A stretch of 64,000 nt of DNA from Cristatella mucedo. Its lineage: Eukaryota; Bryozoa; Phylactolaemata; Cristatellidae. A model generated the notes under the pieces. The model worked only from the letters and a program-made list of their open reading frames with translations, was not told where the DNA came from and searched no databases. The stretch is taken from contig WPIO01000126.1 of the NCBI GenBank assembly GCA_009760855.2, forward strand, positions 250,001-314,000, given 5' to 3'. Shown one piece after another: positions 63,129 through 64,000 of the stretch. A program made the position numbers and the translations under genes. The first letter of the stretch is position 1. The number at the start of each line of letters is the position of its first letter.

Positions 63129-63797
63129 TGCGGAGGTGCGGAGGAGGTGCGGAGGAGGTGCGGAGGAGGTGCGGAGGAGGTGCGGAGGAGGTGCGGAGGA
63201 GGTGCGGAGGAGGTGCGGAGGAGGTGCGGAGGAGGTGCGGAGGAGGTGCGGAGGAGGTGCGGAGGAGGTGCGGAGGAGGTGCGGAGGAGGTGCGGAGGAG
63301 GTGCGGAGGAGGTGCGGAGGAGGTGCGGAGGAGGTGCGGAGGAGGTGCGGAGGAGGTGCGGAGGAGGTGCGGAGGAGGTGCGGAGGAGGTGCGGAGGAGG
63401 TGCGGAGGAGGTGCGGAGGAGGTGCGGAGGAGGTGCGGAGGAGGTGCGGAGGAGGTGCGGAGGAGGTGCGGAGGAGGTGCGGAGGAGGTGCGGAGGAGGG
63501 TGCGGAGGAGGTGCGGAGGAGGTGCGGAGGAGGTGCGGAGGGGGGGGGCGGAGGAGGTGCGGAGGAGGTGCGGAGGAGGTGCGGAGGAGGTGCGGAGGAG
63601 GTGCGGAGGAGGTGCGGAGGAGGTGCGGAGGAGGTGCGGAGGAGGTGCGGAGGAGGGGCGGAGGAGGTGCGGAGGAGGTGCGGAGGAGAGGTGCGGAGGA
63701 GGTGCGGAGGAGGTGCGGAGGAGGTGCGGAGGAGGTGCGGAGGAGGTGCGGAGGAGGTGCGGAGGAGGTGCGGAGGAGGTGCGGAGGAGAGGAGGGC
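63129..63797. repeat. Minisatellite of an 11-bp unit (GTGCGGAGGAG)n, about 60 copies
   Basis: A near-perfect head-to-tail array of GTGCGGAGGAG, with a few length variants near 63,498, 63,540, 63,655 and 63,687. Because 11 is not a multiple of three and no stop can arise, all three frames on the plus strand and at least one on the minus strand are open for over 220 codons, each giving an 11-residue periodic peptide. These are not genes. Strong purine/pyrimidine strand asymmetry. Confidence 0.98.
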
Positions 63798-64000
63798 AGA
63801 TCGAAAGATTTGACCCCACTAGTTCTAACTGTGCATTTTATCTGACACTATCTCTCTTTACTCAACTAGCAATAAGCCCTGAATAAATTGGAATCTGCTG
63901 CGAACACGCTATTTCAGAGCGGCAACTACGGTAAGTAACTGCTGGTGTAAAGTTGTTTAGCTGAACGGCTGTAGTGCAAGGGGAAGGTTTTGATACACTG
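63798..64000. other. Right edge, nothing recognised
   Basis: About 200 bp of unremarkable sequence after the minisatellite. Confidence 0.4.

Noticed and set aside
63089-63886. ORFs of 225-270 codons on both strands
   Set aside because: They are produced entirely by the stop-free 11-bp minisatellite; the same peptide period appears in every frame and there is no unique coding sequence.

Overview
This window is metazoan (very probably invertebrate) nuclear DNA. The evidence is two intron-containing genes for secreted ferritins, APE/RT-type LINEs of the L2/CR1 kind, tRNA-derived SINEs, a hAT DNA transposon and a decayed Polinton/Maverick. The phylum cannot be fixed from the sequence alone. Most of the 64 kb is layered mobile DNA, and most open frames are fragments of transposons or products of simple repeats.

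Layout. About 1-15,400 is AT-rich wreckage of a Polinton/Maverick-type element. A protein-primed family B DNA polymerase (minus, 12,881-14,800) and an adenain-like protease (plus, 1,806-2,152) are recognisable, a capsid-like fragment runs off the left edge, and two short intact ORFs lie at 807-1,131. The element was later split by LINEs, SINEs and a GC-rich insert. From 15,500 to 18,698 a LINE is nested in another LINE. From 18,699 to about 26,190 lies a tandem triplication of a 2.6-kb unit; most of it is nearly identical between copies, but the distal part of the third copy is much more diverged. From 27,614 to 30,533 is a complete but dead hAT transposon with terminal inverted repeats and imperfect 8-bp target duplications, itself hit by two LINE insertions. 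From 31,900 to 39,600 is a pile of LINE copies, including a three-level nest.

The only convincing host genes are two divergent ferritins. One is on the minus strand (43,279-50,307) and one on the plus strand (51,337-54,978). They are head to head across a roughly 1-kb GC-rich region that probably holds both promoters. They share the same four-exon plan and splice phases, both carry signal peptides, and both keep the ferroxidase-centre residues, so they look like an inverted duplicate pair making secreted, iron-oxidising ferritin. A 693-695-bp tandem duplication has copied the promoter-proximal DNA and signal-peptide exon of the plus-strand gene, giving two interchangeable first exons. Their introns contain LINE, SINE and microsatellite insertions.

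The right end (55,600-64,000) has another nested LINE pair with a perfect 13-bp target duplication, a LINE hit by a SINE, about 2.5 kb with nothing recognisable, and a 670-bp minisatellite of an 11-bp unit. A recurrent theme is a LINE 3' end that folds as a hairpin and ends in (ATT)n. It occurs about 16 times, and one SINE family carries the same 3' end.
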